DNA from: Salinicoccus sesuvii | GTDB taxonomy: Bacteria > Bacillota > Bacilli > Staphylococcales > Salinicoccaceae | Assembly (NCBI RefSeq): GCF_042648145.1 | Contig: NZ_JBHRWV010000009.1 | Coordinates: forward strand, 62,001 to 126,000 | Length of the DNA stretch: 64,000 bases | Reading direction: 5' to 3' | Part shown: positions 8,396-16,753 of the stretch, piece after piece | Numbering within the stretch: the first letter of the stretch is position 1 | How the letters are laid out: the number at the start of each line of letters is the position of its first letter | The notes under the pieces: generated by a model | Told to the model about the DNA's origin: nothing | What the model saw: only the letters and a program-made list of their open reading frames with translations | The model's database searches: none | Position numbers and translations under genes: made by a program

Positions 8396-10111
8396 CTACC
8401 CCTCTGATAAACTCAATTTCCAATGAGCCTCTATTTCTTTATCCTGAAACGTGGGAACACTCTCTCCAGTTGTATTACTAAAAAACTCGAAGAAAGCATC
8501 CACTTCGTCTTTATTAATAAATTTCAAGTTTTCAGGTGGATCAATTATTGATATGTCATCTCTTTCAACTTTAGCAACAGTAAACCTTGCAGCAAGTCTT
8601 TCACTAGTCTTGGATTTCTCAGTTTTTTGTTCTTTCTTCTCATCAATTATTAAACTGAATAAATCTTGATTAATGTTAGAACCGTACTCACATTGTTGCA
8701 AAGCAGAGACCACAGTATTTTTTACAATAACAGTATCTGATCTATTTCTGGCATTATAAATAGTAAATAAAAGTTTTTCATTTTCTATTTCCCCTGTGTG
8801 AAACAATAACTGAGAGTTTTGGAATTCCACTTTCCTAGAGGGATAGAAAACTAAACAACGGATGATATACGATAGAGAACTCTTAATATGCTGCTTGTTC
8901 TTATCATTATTGAACTGCTCAACTTTGATTATGCTTTGTAAGTTAAACAATTTGTTTAGAAATACTAAGCAATATTTTGAGTCCTTTCTAAACTGCTTCT
9001 CAAATTCTGTTCTAAACCAATCTAATGTCTCAATTAACTCCTTAAGTAACATTTGATTAGACTTAAACTCATCTTGATACTCGCTCCGAAGCGCTTCTAG
9101 CAGATATTTAATTGTTCTTAATAGAGAATCGTCATCTAAATAATTCGAGGCGTCGTCTTTCAATGACTCACTCCATGTGTAAATTAATGCTTTTACATCT
9201 TCTCTTTCAAAGACTAACTCAGTCTTATCCATTTCTGGATCATCTCTGTAAGTTCGTTGTGTTATTTCAGCCAATAAATTACTGAAGATTCCTCCAACAA
9301 TTGTTTTCTTGATTGGGTGTGTAATTCCAATAATATCTTCTATTAGACCTTCAATTGTATTTTTTAATGAATCGAAAGAACCAAGCTTATTAATGTATAA
9401 CTTTTCTAAATAAAAATTCACTGGTTTTGAAAAAACTTCACTGAATTGTATATCCTTATCTTTAATAATTACTGGAGTTTCTATTTTTGGCTTTAGAATA
9501 TTGTCGTCTAAAAGATCTGCTTTAAATGATGTATTAAGTGTAAATACTTCTAAACCTTCAAGACTATTATGGGGTGTATTACTTACAAGTTCAAACTCCG
9601 GATTAACAAAGGGCATTTCTTCCATGTAGCCTTCAATTAGCGACGCTGGGTCTTTATCCATAAAGACATCATAATTTTTAAATAGTTTCTCTATCCATGA
9701 ATTAAAATGATCATATTCACTATCCACACGTTTTTTTTGACTTCGTGAATAGATATCGTTTGGTTGCAATCTATTTGAACTGTTCTGTCTCACAGTCTTA
9801 ACTTGAATAAAGCGAATCCTATCGTTTCGCAGTAATGCGACATCATCAAAATATTCAAATACAACTTTGTCCCACCAATTATTTTTAGGGTCTTGTACCA
9901 TCTTAAGAATATAATATATTGTCACGTAATATTGATACACAAATCCTCTAATTGCAGTTATTCCACCTAAATCTTCAAAGTCTCCCTCCATCAGTTTGCT
10001 AATTATGTCCTCTTCCTCAATTCCTTCGAAATCTTCCCCACTTTGCTCCTGATATATCTTGAACTTTTCTAAATGATACTGATATGCCGAATCTTTATAT
10101 GTATTTACCAT
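8396..10111 (-). CDS. Cap4/DUF4297-like dsDNA nuclease effector of a Lamassu/ABC-3C system (LmuA-like)
   Basis: 571 residues from the ATG at 10111, with GGGGG 7 nt upstream. The ATG at 10117 abuts that site and is less likely. Residues about 50-110 hold the DUF4297/Cap4 pattern: GGITAIRGFVYQYY, then VFEYFDDVALL and FIQVKT, consistent with a PD-(D/E)xK nuclease core (acidic residue, then QxK). The remaining 450 residues are helical and rich in Leu/Asp and probably contact the partner subunits (inference). It is the first gene of the three-gene operon. Such nucleases act by abortive DNA cleavage in related systems. Confidence 0.8.
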   Translation of the reverse strand: MVNTYKDSAYQYHLEKFKIYQEQSGEDFEGIEEEDIISKLMEGDFEDLGGITAIRGFVYQYYVTIYYILKMVQDPKNNWWDKVVFEYFDDVALLRNDRIRFIQVKTVRQNSSNRLQPNDIYSRSQKKRVDSEYDHFNSWIEKLFKNYDVFMDKDPASLIEGYMEEMPFVNPEFELVSNTPHNSLEGLEVFTLNTSFKADLLDDNILKPKIETPVIIKDKDIQFSEVFSKPVNFYLEKLYINKLGSFDSLKNTIEGLIEDIIGITHPIKKTIVGGIFSNLLAEITQRTYRDDPEMDKTELVFEREDVKALIYTWSESLKDDASNYLDDDSLLRTIKYLLEALRSEYQDEFKSNQMLLKELIETLDWFRTEFEKQFRKDSKYCLVFLNKLFNLQSIIKVEQFNNDKNKQHIKSSLSYIIRCLVFYPSRKVEFQNSQLLFHTGEIENEKLLFTIYNARNRSDTVIVKNTVVSALQQCEYGSNINQDLFSLIIDEKKEQKTEKSKTSERLAARFTVAKVERDDISIIDPPENLKFINKDEVDAFFEFFSNTTGESVPTFQDKEIEAHWKLSLSEG

Positions 10112-10164
10112 TATCATACCCCCAAATAATCACTAGATAACTTGTAATCTCTCATGAAAATTTT

Positions 10165-10194
10165 ACCATATATTCGGATTTTTTAATGTGTAAA
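10165..10194 (-). promoter_or_regulatory. Candidate promoter of the defence operon
   Basis: On the minus strand, TTTACA (10189..10194) and TATGGT (10165..10170) are spaced 18 bp, about 50 bp before the nuclease start. The match is moderate. Confidence 0.35.
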
Positions 10195-10283
10195 TTCAGA
10201 AAATCCCTATTACCATTTCATTTATAAACGATCTCAATCCTTTATAGATTGTACATACCTGTTATACTAAACTAATCATTACC

Positions 10284-11351
10284 TCAATAAGTTTGTTCAA
10301 TAGAATTCTGAATTTTCTTATCCACATATCTATTAAGCAGATGTTGATAAAATAAATAATGTCCATCCATAGTCTCTATAGAAAATCTATCTTTTTCTAA
10401 AACTGAAAAGATAAGGTTTGAAAATTTAGTATCCGTAATTACATCATTAAATAATTCATTTTTTATTTCTTTATATTTAAGGTCTGACTTTATTATTCTG
10501 TTGAATAAATTCCCTTCGAAATATTCTATAAATAATTCCTTATGCCGTCTCCACATTTTTTCAAACGCATTTGCAAAAATATAAAAATTATTTTTATCCC
10601 CTATTAACGTTCCGCCAATCATCCCTTTATTTTCTAGAAAAGAATATACAACATCATTAGATTCATTTATTTCACATACCTTACTCATTCTTAAGATATA
10701 GTAATTTGCAAATTCTAAATCACCCATCAATAGTTTAATTAATAAATTAGAAATTAGTTCTATTCTGGAATGAGGTTCGCCTAAAAGAAATTGATATTTT
10801 TCATATACTTTTTCATTTGTAAAAAAAGGGTACATTTCTTTAACCTTGTTTAAACCGCTTATAGTCCTTAGATACATTTCATTATTTTCACTTAAAGTTA
10901 CTATTTTATTTTTACTTTCACTTGATTTCTTCTTAATGCTTTTTCTTAACTCCGGACTATTTTTCTTCCCAAATAAAAAGTCCATAAAAGGGAGAATATA
11001 TTTCCCTTCCTCGTCTTTTTCACTATTCATTATTATTGCTAATAAAAATATTTTCACGCTTTCTTCTTCATCAATATGATTGCCAAAAATCAATTCTTTC
11101 TTTTCGCAATTAAGTAACTCAGTAAATCCCTCTAACTGAGATTCAGTTAATAGATGGGGATTTTTCTTTTTATGTGGTCTACCATTTTCAATAGCAGATA
11201 ATCTAGAAGTATCCACACTTATGTAATAATCAGTCTTTAGTTTTGCAACAAGTTTGTCTTGCTTGACCCCTAGCTTCTTAATTCTATAGTTTTTGATTCT
11301 CGACCCTATACCTTTATATAAAAACGTCTCAAAATCAAATATTATCTTCAC
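10284..11351 (-). CDS. Helix-turn-helix (XRE-type) regulator of the island
   Basis: 355 residues. The N-terminal 90 residues resemble a XRE helix-turn-helix (GSRIKNYRIKKLGVKQDKL, then VDTSRLSAIENGR with the typical S-x-IE-x-G turn). The C-terminal 260 residues are Lys/Asn/Leu-rich with no domain I recognise. It is divergent from the mobility genes and co-oriented with the defence operon, so it may repress either. An inverted repeat TGGTAG-N16-CTACCA (11362..11389) just upstream is a candidate autoregulatory operator. Confidence 0.7.
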   Translation of the reverse strand: MKIIFDFETFLYKGIGSRIKNYRIKKLGVKQDKLVAKLKTDYYISVDTSRLSAIENGRPHKKKNPHLLTESQLEGFTELLNCEKKELIFGNHIDEEESVKIFLLAIIMNSEKDEEGKYILPFMDFLFGKKNSPELRKSIKKKSSESKNKIVTLSENNEMYLRTISGLNKVKEMYPFFTNEKVYEKYQFLLGEPHSRIELISNLLIKLLMGDLEFANYYILRMSKVCEINESNDVVYSFLENKGMIGGTLIGDKNNFYIFANAFEKMWRRHKELFIEYFEGNLFNRIIKSDLKYKEIKNELFNDVITDTKFSNLIFSVLEKDRFSIETMDGHYLFYQHLLNRYVDKKIQNSIEQTY

Positions 11352-11361
11352 CCCCAGAACA

Positions 11362-11389
11362 TGGTAGATATTCTTCTATCAAACTACCA
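11362..11389. promoter_or_regulatory. Inverted repeat before the XRE regulator gene
   Basis: TGGTAG (11362..11367) and CTACCA (11384..11389) separated by 16 bp, ten bases upstream of the regulator start. A plausible operator for the regulator; not conserved with any site I know. Confidence 0.35.
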
Positions 11390-11474
11390 AAAGCATACCA
11401 TCTTTACATAAATATAAAAAGTTAATATATTACTAGGCCTTATAGAAAATGAAGATAGTGACTATCAATATTAA

Positions 11475-11513
11475 ATGGAGGTGCTAGTCTTGCCAAAAAA
11501 AATCGTTCTTTGA
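11475..11513 (+). CDS. Possible short leader peptide before the mobility operon
   Basis: A 12-codon frame from ATG at 11475, or seven codons from a TTG at 11490 that has GGAGG 8 nt upstream. The strong ribosome-binding site before such a short frame suggests either a translated leader or the start of a gene that has decayed. Confidence 0.25.
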   Translation: MEVLVLPKKIVL

Positions 11514-11553
11514 ATTAAAAAGTATAAAAAATAAATGAGAAGAGGAATTTAAT

Positions 11554-11940
11554 ATGCCAATTGCAAATGCATGGGTTTTTACTGAAACCAAATTTAAAGC
11601 AGATGAGTTTCTAACAAATACAAACAACCTTTATCGATTAGTAACACAACGACCGTATATAAGTAAGAAAGATCCTAATGAGAGTGGTGTCACTTTAACG
11701 TTATCAATCACTAAGGATATAACGGATTATGGAGTAGATAAAAAAAGTGGCTTAAAACGTGACAACAATGTTCTAAATACTTTTGATGTAACTGTTCTAA
11801 ATAATAAGACCTCTATCGAAGTTCAAAAAGGTGAATACGTACAACTTATAAATTTCATTCCAGAAAAATCTTTTGTTATAGAGTTTGATTTAATCCTTAG
11901 ATTTGAAGATGTGGAGAAAGTAAATGTTAATAAGAAATAG
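11554..11940 (+). CDS. Hypothetical IME protein in the HelP position
   Basis: 128 residues, predicted mostly beta with alternating hydrophobic residues, no signal peptide. AGAGG precedes the ATG. I do not recognise a family with certainty. In ICEBs1 and Tn916-like elements a protein of about 126 residues (HelP/YdcP, DUF961), a helicase processivity factor, sits directly before the coupling protein and relaxase; the length and gene order match. It overlaps the coupling-protein gene by 17 bp. Confidence 0.5.
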   Translation: MPIANAWVFTETKFKADEFLTNTNNLYRLVTQRPYISKKDPNESGVTLTLSITKDITDYGVDKKSGLKRDNNVLNTFDVTVLNNKTSIEVQKGEYVQLINFIPEKSFVIEFDLILRFEDVEKVNVNKK

Positions 11941-13237
11941 AAATATAAGTACAAGTAGAATACAAAATGGTATCTACTTAAACACAACACTTATCTTACT
12001 AACAGGATTTACATTGATTATCTCGGTTATTGATAATTTATTGAATATAGGGTTTACGAAATTCAGTAACCCTTTTTTAATAACTATTATCTTTTCAATA
12101 ATTGCAGTTCAAACTCTTATTTGGATGATAAGAAATAAAGGTTATAGAGGGATAAAGTATTCCTTTATCCACTATTCTACTGTAATGAATTTGAGAAAAG
12201 CCTTTTTAGATTCCAAGTATTATAACATAAGATTTCACCTTAATAAAAAAATAGCACAATTACCAAAAATCAAGATAGACTTTGAAAAAGGATTATCCAT
12301 TGGTAAGTTGTATATTGAAAATATTCAATTAGATAAAGATCTTAGTTCTAGCAATATATCGTTTGCTTTAAATAAATATGTTGTAGAGAGAAGTTATTTA
12401 TCCAGAGATGAAAAATATTTTATATTTGAAATTTACGATAGTAACATTAACCGTCAGCTTACATTTGAAAATTTAAAAGAATTTCAAGAGTATTCATCCA
12501 AAACAAAGGAGCAGCATCTATTCATTGATAAATTCACTGACATACCGATGCACAGCTCATTGATTGCTGGTCAGTCAGGGTCAGGGAAAACTTACGCTCT
12601 GTATACATTGGTACTTCAAATGCTACTTAAGAAAGATTTATATAATCTTTACTTTGCTGACCCTAAAAACTCAAGTCTTGCAGTTATCGGTGAAGAAATA
12701 GCTAGTAACAATACTGCAAGTAATTTTGATGAGATCATTCATTTATTAAAGACATTTAATGAGTTAATGGATAATAGAAAAGCTTATATGAAAGACAAAC
12801 TAAACTCTCGACTTGAAGCAACATATGTACACTTTGGATACTCAGCACATGTTTTAATGTTTGGTGAATTTGCTAGTTTTCAAACCATATTGCAATCAAT
12901 GGAGAAAAAGAAACGTGACGAGGTAATGAAGTTAATATCCCAAGTCGTTTTACAAGGAAGACAATTAGAATTCTTTATATGGTTTGTCATGCAAAAATCA
13001 GATTCAAATCTATTACCAACATATATAAGGGAAAATCTAGCATTTAAGTTTTTTATTGGAAATTCCGAAAAACAAACATATATAACTGCTTTTGGTCCAG
13101 GGATTAACATCAAAGAGAAGGGTTTTCAACTAGGAGAAGGTCTGTTTACTTGCCCTATAATTGCAAACAATCCAAAGATTTGTCATTTCAGTTATTTAGA
13201 CTTTGACATATTTGAAGCTATAAGAAAGCTTCGATAG
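11924..13237 (+). CDS. FtsK/SpoIIIE-domain coupling protein (TcpA/ConQ-like)
   Basis: 437 residues. Two hydrophobic segments near residues 18-65 (LILLTGFTLIISVI and LITIIFSIIAVQTLIWM) anchor it in the membrane. The ATPase domain shows Walker A AGQSGSGKT near residue 218, the typical LYFADPKNSSLAV next to it, and a Walker-B-like segment VLMFGEFAS. This is the FtsK-type motor used by Tn916/ICEBs1-family elements to bring the relaxase-DNA complex to a conjugation channel. Start ATG overlaps the previous gene, indicating an operon. Confidence 0.85.
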   Translation: MLIRNRNISTSRIQNGIYLNTTLILLTGFTLIISVIDNLLNIGFTKFSNPFLITIIFSIIAVQTLIWMIRNKGYRGIKYSFIHYSTVMNLRKAFLDSKYYNIRFHLNKKIAQLPKIKIDFEKGLSIGKLYIENIQLDKDLSSSNISFALNKYVVERSYLSRDEKYFIFEIYDSNINRQLTFENLKEFQEYSSKTKEQHLFIDKFTDIPMHSSLIAGQSGSGKTYALYTLVLQMLLKKDLYNLYFADPKNSSLAVIGEEIASNNTASNFDEIIHLLKTFNELMDNRKAYMKDKLNSRLEATYVHFGYSAHVLMFGEFASFQTILQSMEKKKRDEVMKLISQVVLQGRQLEFFIWFVMQKSDSNLLPTYIRENLAFKFFIGNSEKQTYITAFGPGINIKEKGFQLGEGLFTCPIIANNPKICHFSYLDFDIFEAIRKLR

Positions 13238-13240
13238 TAA

Positions 13241-13265
13241 GCGGGGGTTATGTAATAACCCCCGC
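13241..13265. other. Perfect GC-rich hairpin before the relaxase gene: candidate oriT/dso
   Basis: An 11-bp perfect stem GCGGGGGTTAT / ATAACCCCCGC with a 3-nt loop. There is no T-run on either side, so it is a poor terminator. In ICEBs1 the oriT (a C-rich/G-rich inverted repeat) lies in the same place, between conQ and nicK. A replication/transfer origin is the likely reading. Confidence 0.55.
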
Positions 13266-13333
13266 TCCAAAACAAATAATAGTTTGTTCGAGGTTGTTTT
13301 ACCAATGTTTCATGACTTGAAAGGAGTGATATT

Positions 13334-14440
13334 TTGTTAGATGTCCAAATCGATGAATTTACATTGGTATTGCAGACTACAAAAAGACCTAATTCCATCG
13401 AAACATGGTCTGGTATGGCAATTTCTTTAATTGATGAGTTTACTCAATTAGCAAATATTGAGTTAATACTTGGAGAATTAGAGGATTCTACTGATTCGCT
13501 ACCTAGAGGTTATTCACACGGATTGTCTTGCAAAAATACACCGTATTATTTTTCAATTGCTTATCATACAGATTTTATCCAAATGGGCGTTTGTATAAAG
13601 TTTTCTGCATATGCTTGGATGAAATACAGAGAACAATACGAAGCATTATTTACTCAATCAATACAAATACATCAATTTATATCGAGTATAGATAATACTA
13701 ATTTGTACACTTCTAGACTTTCAAGAATTGATATTGCAATTGATTTTATTGAAGAGGATATTTCTGTTAATACAATTTATAATCAACTTTCTAAAAAGAA
13801 TCAGATTGTTCGAACTGCATCCGGAAGAAATAATCTATCTAATCTATCAGCATTAACCAAAAATAATGAAACATCCACCTTTTATCTAGGTACTAGAGGC
13901 AAAAATATAAAAGCATTATTGCGGGTTTATGATAAGAAGATGGAGCAAAAAGAAACGATGGGAACTCGCTACAAGGAATCTCTCCACTATAGTAACTGGG
14001 TAAGATTCGAAGCAGTTTATAAAGGTGCCTATGCTCATAACATATCCGATAAATTAAAGAGCATAAAAGACAATGTAGAATTAAAAGATCTTCTTGTATC
14101 TGCTTTAACTGATCGTTATCAGTTTTATTATGCAAAGTCTAATAAACTAACTACGTATAGTAAAAGTATGCTTGATTTACTTGATAAAAAATCCTTTATG
14201 TTTAGTTCGCCCTCACCTCGAATGAACTTATTAGAACAATCCCAACAACATATTTTAAATGGTTCTGGTTTGTTTCCATATTTATTTAAAGTTAGACATA
14301 TCTGGGGAAAGGAAGGATTAAAAGAGTGTGTAGCGTTTCTTCATAATGAATTTAACAATTACGAACCAAACGATGATGTTATGGTGTGGCTAAAAAGATA
14401 TTCTACCATCTATGCACAGCAAGGCTATCCATTCAAATAA
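13334..14440 (+). CDS. Replication initiation / relaxase protein (Rep_trans, NicK-like)
   Basis: 368 residues, TTG start with AAAGGAG 7 nt upstream. The central region has the Rep_trans (PF02486-type) pattern: SRLSRIDIAIDF, then FYLGTRGKNIKALLRVYDKK and WVRFEAVYKGAYAH. The Tyr in RVYDKK is the likely nicking residue of this family (inference from NicK/Orf20). It would nick and unwind the element for rolling-circle replication and mobilization. It lies downstream of the oriT-like hairpin. Confidence 0.85.
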   Translation: MLDVQIDEFTLVLQTTKRPNSIETWSGMAISLIDEFTQLANIELILGELEDSTDSLPRGYSHGLSCKNTPYYFSIAYHTDFIQMGVCIKFSAYAWMKYREQYEALFTQSIQIHQFISSIDNTNLYTSRLSRIDIAIDFIEEDISVNTIYNQLSKKNQIVRTASGRNNLSNLSALTKNNETSTFYLGTRGKNIKALLRVYDKKMEQKETMGTRYKESLHYSNWVRFEAVYKGAYAHNISDKLKSIKDNVELKDLLVSALTDRYQFYYAKSNKLTTYSKSMLDLLDKKSFMFSSPSPRMNLLEQSQQHILNGSGLFPYLFKVRHIWGKEGLKECVAFLHNEFNNYEPNDDVMVWLKRYSTIYAQQGYPFK

Positions 14441-14472
14441 CAATGAACTCATTTTCAAGGAGATGATATATA

Positions 14473-14670
14473 TTGAAGGTTACGACAAAACCAGATAACC
14501 GCCCATATCTACTAACACGTGAACAAGCATCAGATTTTTTAGGGATAGACCCAAAGTCCTTTGATAAATACATCCGACAACACGATGAACTAGAGCGCTT
14601 CATGATCGGCAAGCATGAACGATACACAATGAAATCCTTAGTGCACTTTATTGAAGAACACTCTGTTTAA
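14473..14670 (+). CDS. xis: Excisionase / small HTH DNA-binding protein
   Basis: 65 residues, TTG start with AAGGAG 10 nt upstream. YLLTREQASDFLGIDPKSFD followed by RFMIGKHERYTMKSLVHFIE is the winged-helix HTH_17 pattern of Tn916-type Xis proteins. It precedes the integrase, separated by a spacer with inverted repeats that are also found at the left end of the element, fitting a directionality factor that binds there. Confidence 0.8.
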   Translation: MKVTTKPDNRPYLLTREQASDFLGIDPKSFDKYIRQHDELERFMIGKHERYTMKSLVHFIEEHSV

Positions 14671-14679
14671 AATGTAGAC

Positions 14680-14740
14680 AGTTGATAAGATGCTAGTTTA
14701 GAAATACAATATAAATGTATTCAACTAGCATCTATCAACT
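14680..14740. repeat. Inverted repeat between xis and int
   Basis: AGTTGATAAGATGCTAGTT (14680..14698) is mirrored by AACTAGCATCT-ATCAACT (14723..14740) with a single-base gap. The right arm plus flanking bases (14716..14732) recurs in opposite orientation at 4726..4742 at the left end. No T-run follows, so this is more likely a recombination protein site than a terminator. Confidence 0.6.
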
Positions 14741-14764
14741 ATTTTTATGAAGGGAATTGATAGC

Positions 14765-15804
14765 ATGGCTAGTATTTTAAAAAGAGGAAAGTCATATAGA
14801 GCACAGGTTTCTTTATACAGATATGGAGAGTATAAAAAGCTTACTAAAACATTTGCGACCAAGACGGAAGCAAAGCTTTGGGCATTGGAAATGGAATTAG
14901 CGAAAGGAGAAGGTAAAGAACTTGCTCATAGAACAACCACATTTGCAGATTTCTTCGAAAATTGGATTTTTCTTGTTAAGGTCAACGATGTTAAAGAAAC
15001 GACATTTCAAAATTATGTTCGTACTTAGGCATTATTAGGAACTTATTTCAGGATATCCAAATGAAAGATTTAAATGATATTGTTGTTCAGAAGAAAATTG
15101 ACGAGTATGCGAAAACACATTCACGAAAAACAACACATGAAGTGCTTCTTAAAATTAAAACATCTTTACGTGATGCATACGCTCGTGGTTATATTACAAA
15201 CGATTTTGCTCGTTTAGTGAAAACACGAGGAGTAAACCCACCTAAACGAAACAAAGCGTTATCTATTACAGATTTTAAAAAGCTTCGTAATTACGTTTTA
15301 CAGCATCCAGAAAATGAATTCAACATACTTGTATTACTAGCATTAGAAACAGGTATGCGGCGTGGAGAACTACTAGCAATACGCCCAGAGAGTCTTTATG
15401 AATACGGAATAAAAGTTAGACATTCCATCAGTCCTACTTCTGAAGACACTTCATTAAAGACACAGAATTCAAAACGTGATATTTCTATAAACAAAGAGGT
15501 GTATGACCTTATTCGTCAAATTCCTGTTAAAGAGAATGGCTATATCTTTAGTTTTGGAGGCTTTAAACAGTCTGAACAATTAGCAGAGTTATTAACAGAA
15601 TTGGACATTAAAAAAACAACGTTCCACGGTTTGAGAGATACGCATGCATCATTTTTATTCGCCAAAGATATAGACATTGCCTATGTATCCAAACGATTAG
15701 GACATATAAATATACAAACAACACAAAACTACTACCTAGTTTTAATGCCTGAACAGGAGCACCAGCAAAACAGTGAGGCTTTAAATTTATTAAATTCATT
15801 ATAG
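14765..15804 (+). pseudogene. int: Tyrosine recombinase (integrase), interrupted by a one-base frameshift
   Basis: Begins MASILKRGKSYRAQV at 14765 (AAGGG 10 nt upstream). It reads through the N-terminal arm-binding domain until TAG at 15026-15028. One extra T in the run at 15025-15026 would give a continuous frame through YVRTLGIIRNLFQDIQMKDL into the rest (from 15061). The catalytic part is intact: ETGMRRGE (Arg), TFHGLRDTHAS (HxxR), RLGH and final Tyr in TTQNYY. With the base restored it would be about 347 residues. Either a true inactivating mutation or a sequence error. Confidence 0.85.
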
Positions 15805-15807
15805 AAA

Positions 15808-15834
15808 AAGACACCAGCAAAATGCTGATGTCTT
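15808..15834. terminator. Terminator at the right end of the island
   Basis: Stem of 12 bp with one mismatch (15808..15819 with 15823..15834) and a 3-nt loop. On the minus strand it is followed by TTTTCTATAA, so it can stop rpsI-operon transcripts entering the island, replacing the displaced native terminator. It may also end the int transcript on the plus strand, though with a poor T-run. Confidence 0.65.
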
Positions 15835-15849
15835 GATATTAATGTTGAT

Positions 15850-15872
15850 TTACACCAATTTGCACCAAAAAA
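15850..15872. repeat. Candidate arm site at the right end
   Basis: TTACACCAATTTGCACCAAA, matching 4700..4719 at all but a few positions and in the same orientation. It lies 31 bp inside the right repeat of the island. Confidence 0.55.
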
Positions 15873-15903
15873 TCTTCGCAAACGTTGTTATATCAACAAT
15901 CCT

Positions 15904-15919
15904 ATTAACGTTTTGAGAA
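15904..15919. repeat. Right attachment site core (rpsI 3' end)
   Basis: ATTAACGTTTTGAGAA, identical to 4572..4587. It contains the final four codons and stop of rpsI, so insertion leaves the S9 protein unchanged. Confidence 0.9.
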
Positions 15920-16297
15920 CTGTGGAGAACGACGGGCTTTCTTGAGTCCGTATTTCTTACGTTCTTTCATACGTGGGTCACGTGTAAGGAGTCCTGCTCT
16001 CTTAAGTGTACCACGGTTTTCTGGGTCTGCTTCAAGAAGTGCTCTCGCAATACCATGACGGATTGCTTGTGCTTGTCCTGTGAAGCCACCACCATGTACA
16101 TTTACCAATACATCGTAGTTACCTTCTGTTTCTGTAACTGCGAATGGCTGATTCAAGTCAAGAATGAGACTTTCGAATGGAAGGTATTCTCTCATGTCAC
16201 GTCCGTTTACTGTGACGTTACCTTCACCTGGTACGAGACGTACTCTAGCTACTGCGTTCTTACGACGACCTGTTCCTTTGTATTCTACTTTAGCCAA
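15905..16297 (-). CDS. rpsI: 30S ribosomal protein S9
   Basis: 130 residues with the family's usual length. Begins MAKVEYKGTGRRKNAVARV and ends with the conserved basic tail KKARRSPQFSKR that reaches the P-site tRNA. It is cotranscribed with rplM (18-bp gap). The last codons lie in the integration site of the island, but the protein is intact. Confidence 0.97.
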   Translation of the reverse strand: MAKVEYKGTGRRKNAVARVRLVPGEGNVTVNGRDMREYLPFESLILDLNQPFAVTETEGNYDVLVNVHGGGFTGQAQAIRHGIARALLEADPENRGTLKRAGLLTRDPRMKERKKYGLKKARRSPQFSKR

Positions 16298-16315
16298 TGA
16301 ATTAACCTCCTATTC

Positions 16316-16753
16316 CTAACCGCGAAGTTCGTAGTTTTCTGGTTTTTGTGCTTCATGTGGGTGCTCACTCGCAGCGTATACATGAAGTTTCTTGCCTTGC
16401 GCGCGTCCAAGTCTGTTTTTCGGTAGCATACCTTTGATGGAGTTTTCCAACAGGCGTACAGGATTCTTTTCTCTCAGTTCACCAGCAGAGATGGATCTGA
16501 TTCCACCTGGATGTCCAGTGTGTCTGTAGTAGATTTTGTCCTTCGCTTTGTTACCAGTCATTTCGATCTTTCCAGCATTGATGATGATGACGTTGTCACC
16601 TGTATCAACGTGCGGTGTGTATGTCGGTTTGTTCTTACCGCGCAGTATGGATGCAACTTCAGAAGATAGACGACCAAGTGTCTGTCCTTCTGCATCGATA
16701 ACATACCATTTACGTTCAATGTTGGCTTCGTTTGCCATAAATGTTTGACGCAT
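16316..16753 (-). CDS. rplM: 50S ribosomal protein L13
   Basis: 145 residues, standard for Bacillales. Starts MRQTFMANEANIERKWYVID and contains DAEGQTLGRLSS and YTPHVDTGD, typical of L13. First gene of the rplM-rpsI operon, which has its own promoter inside the end of truA and a long 5' leader. Confidence 0.97.
   Translation of the reverse strand: MRQTFMANEANIERKWYVIDAEGQTLGRLSSEVASILRGKNKPTYTPHVDTGDNVIIINAGKIEMTGNKAKDKIYYRHTGHPGGIRSISAGELREKNPVRLLENSIKGMLPKNRLGRAQGKKLHVYAASEHPHEAQKPENYELRG

Larger units (their letters stand above)
4572..15919. mobile_element. Integrative mobilizable element in rpsI carrying a Lamassu/ABC-3C-like defence operon
   Basis: An 11.3-kb AT-rich block between two 16-bp direct repeats of the rpsI 3' end. 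From right to left it holds a tyrosine integrase, Xis, Rep_trans relaxase, FtsK-like coupling protein and a small ORF (plus strand), then a divergent XRE regulator and a three-gene defence-type operon (minus strand). No type IV secretion genes (VirB4, VirB6 or CwlT homologues) are present, so it would need a helper conjugative element: an IME rather than an ICE. rpsI 3' ends are known integration sites for Firmicute ICEs and IMEs. Confidence 0.88.

Noticed and set aside
13241..13265. Hairpin read as a terminator of the coupling-protein gene
   Set aside because: No T-run on either strand; an origin of transfer fits the position better.
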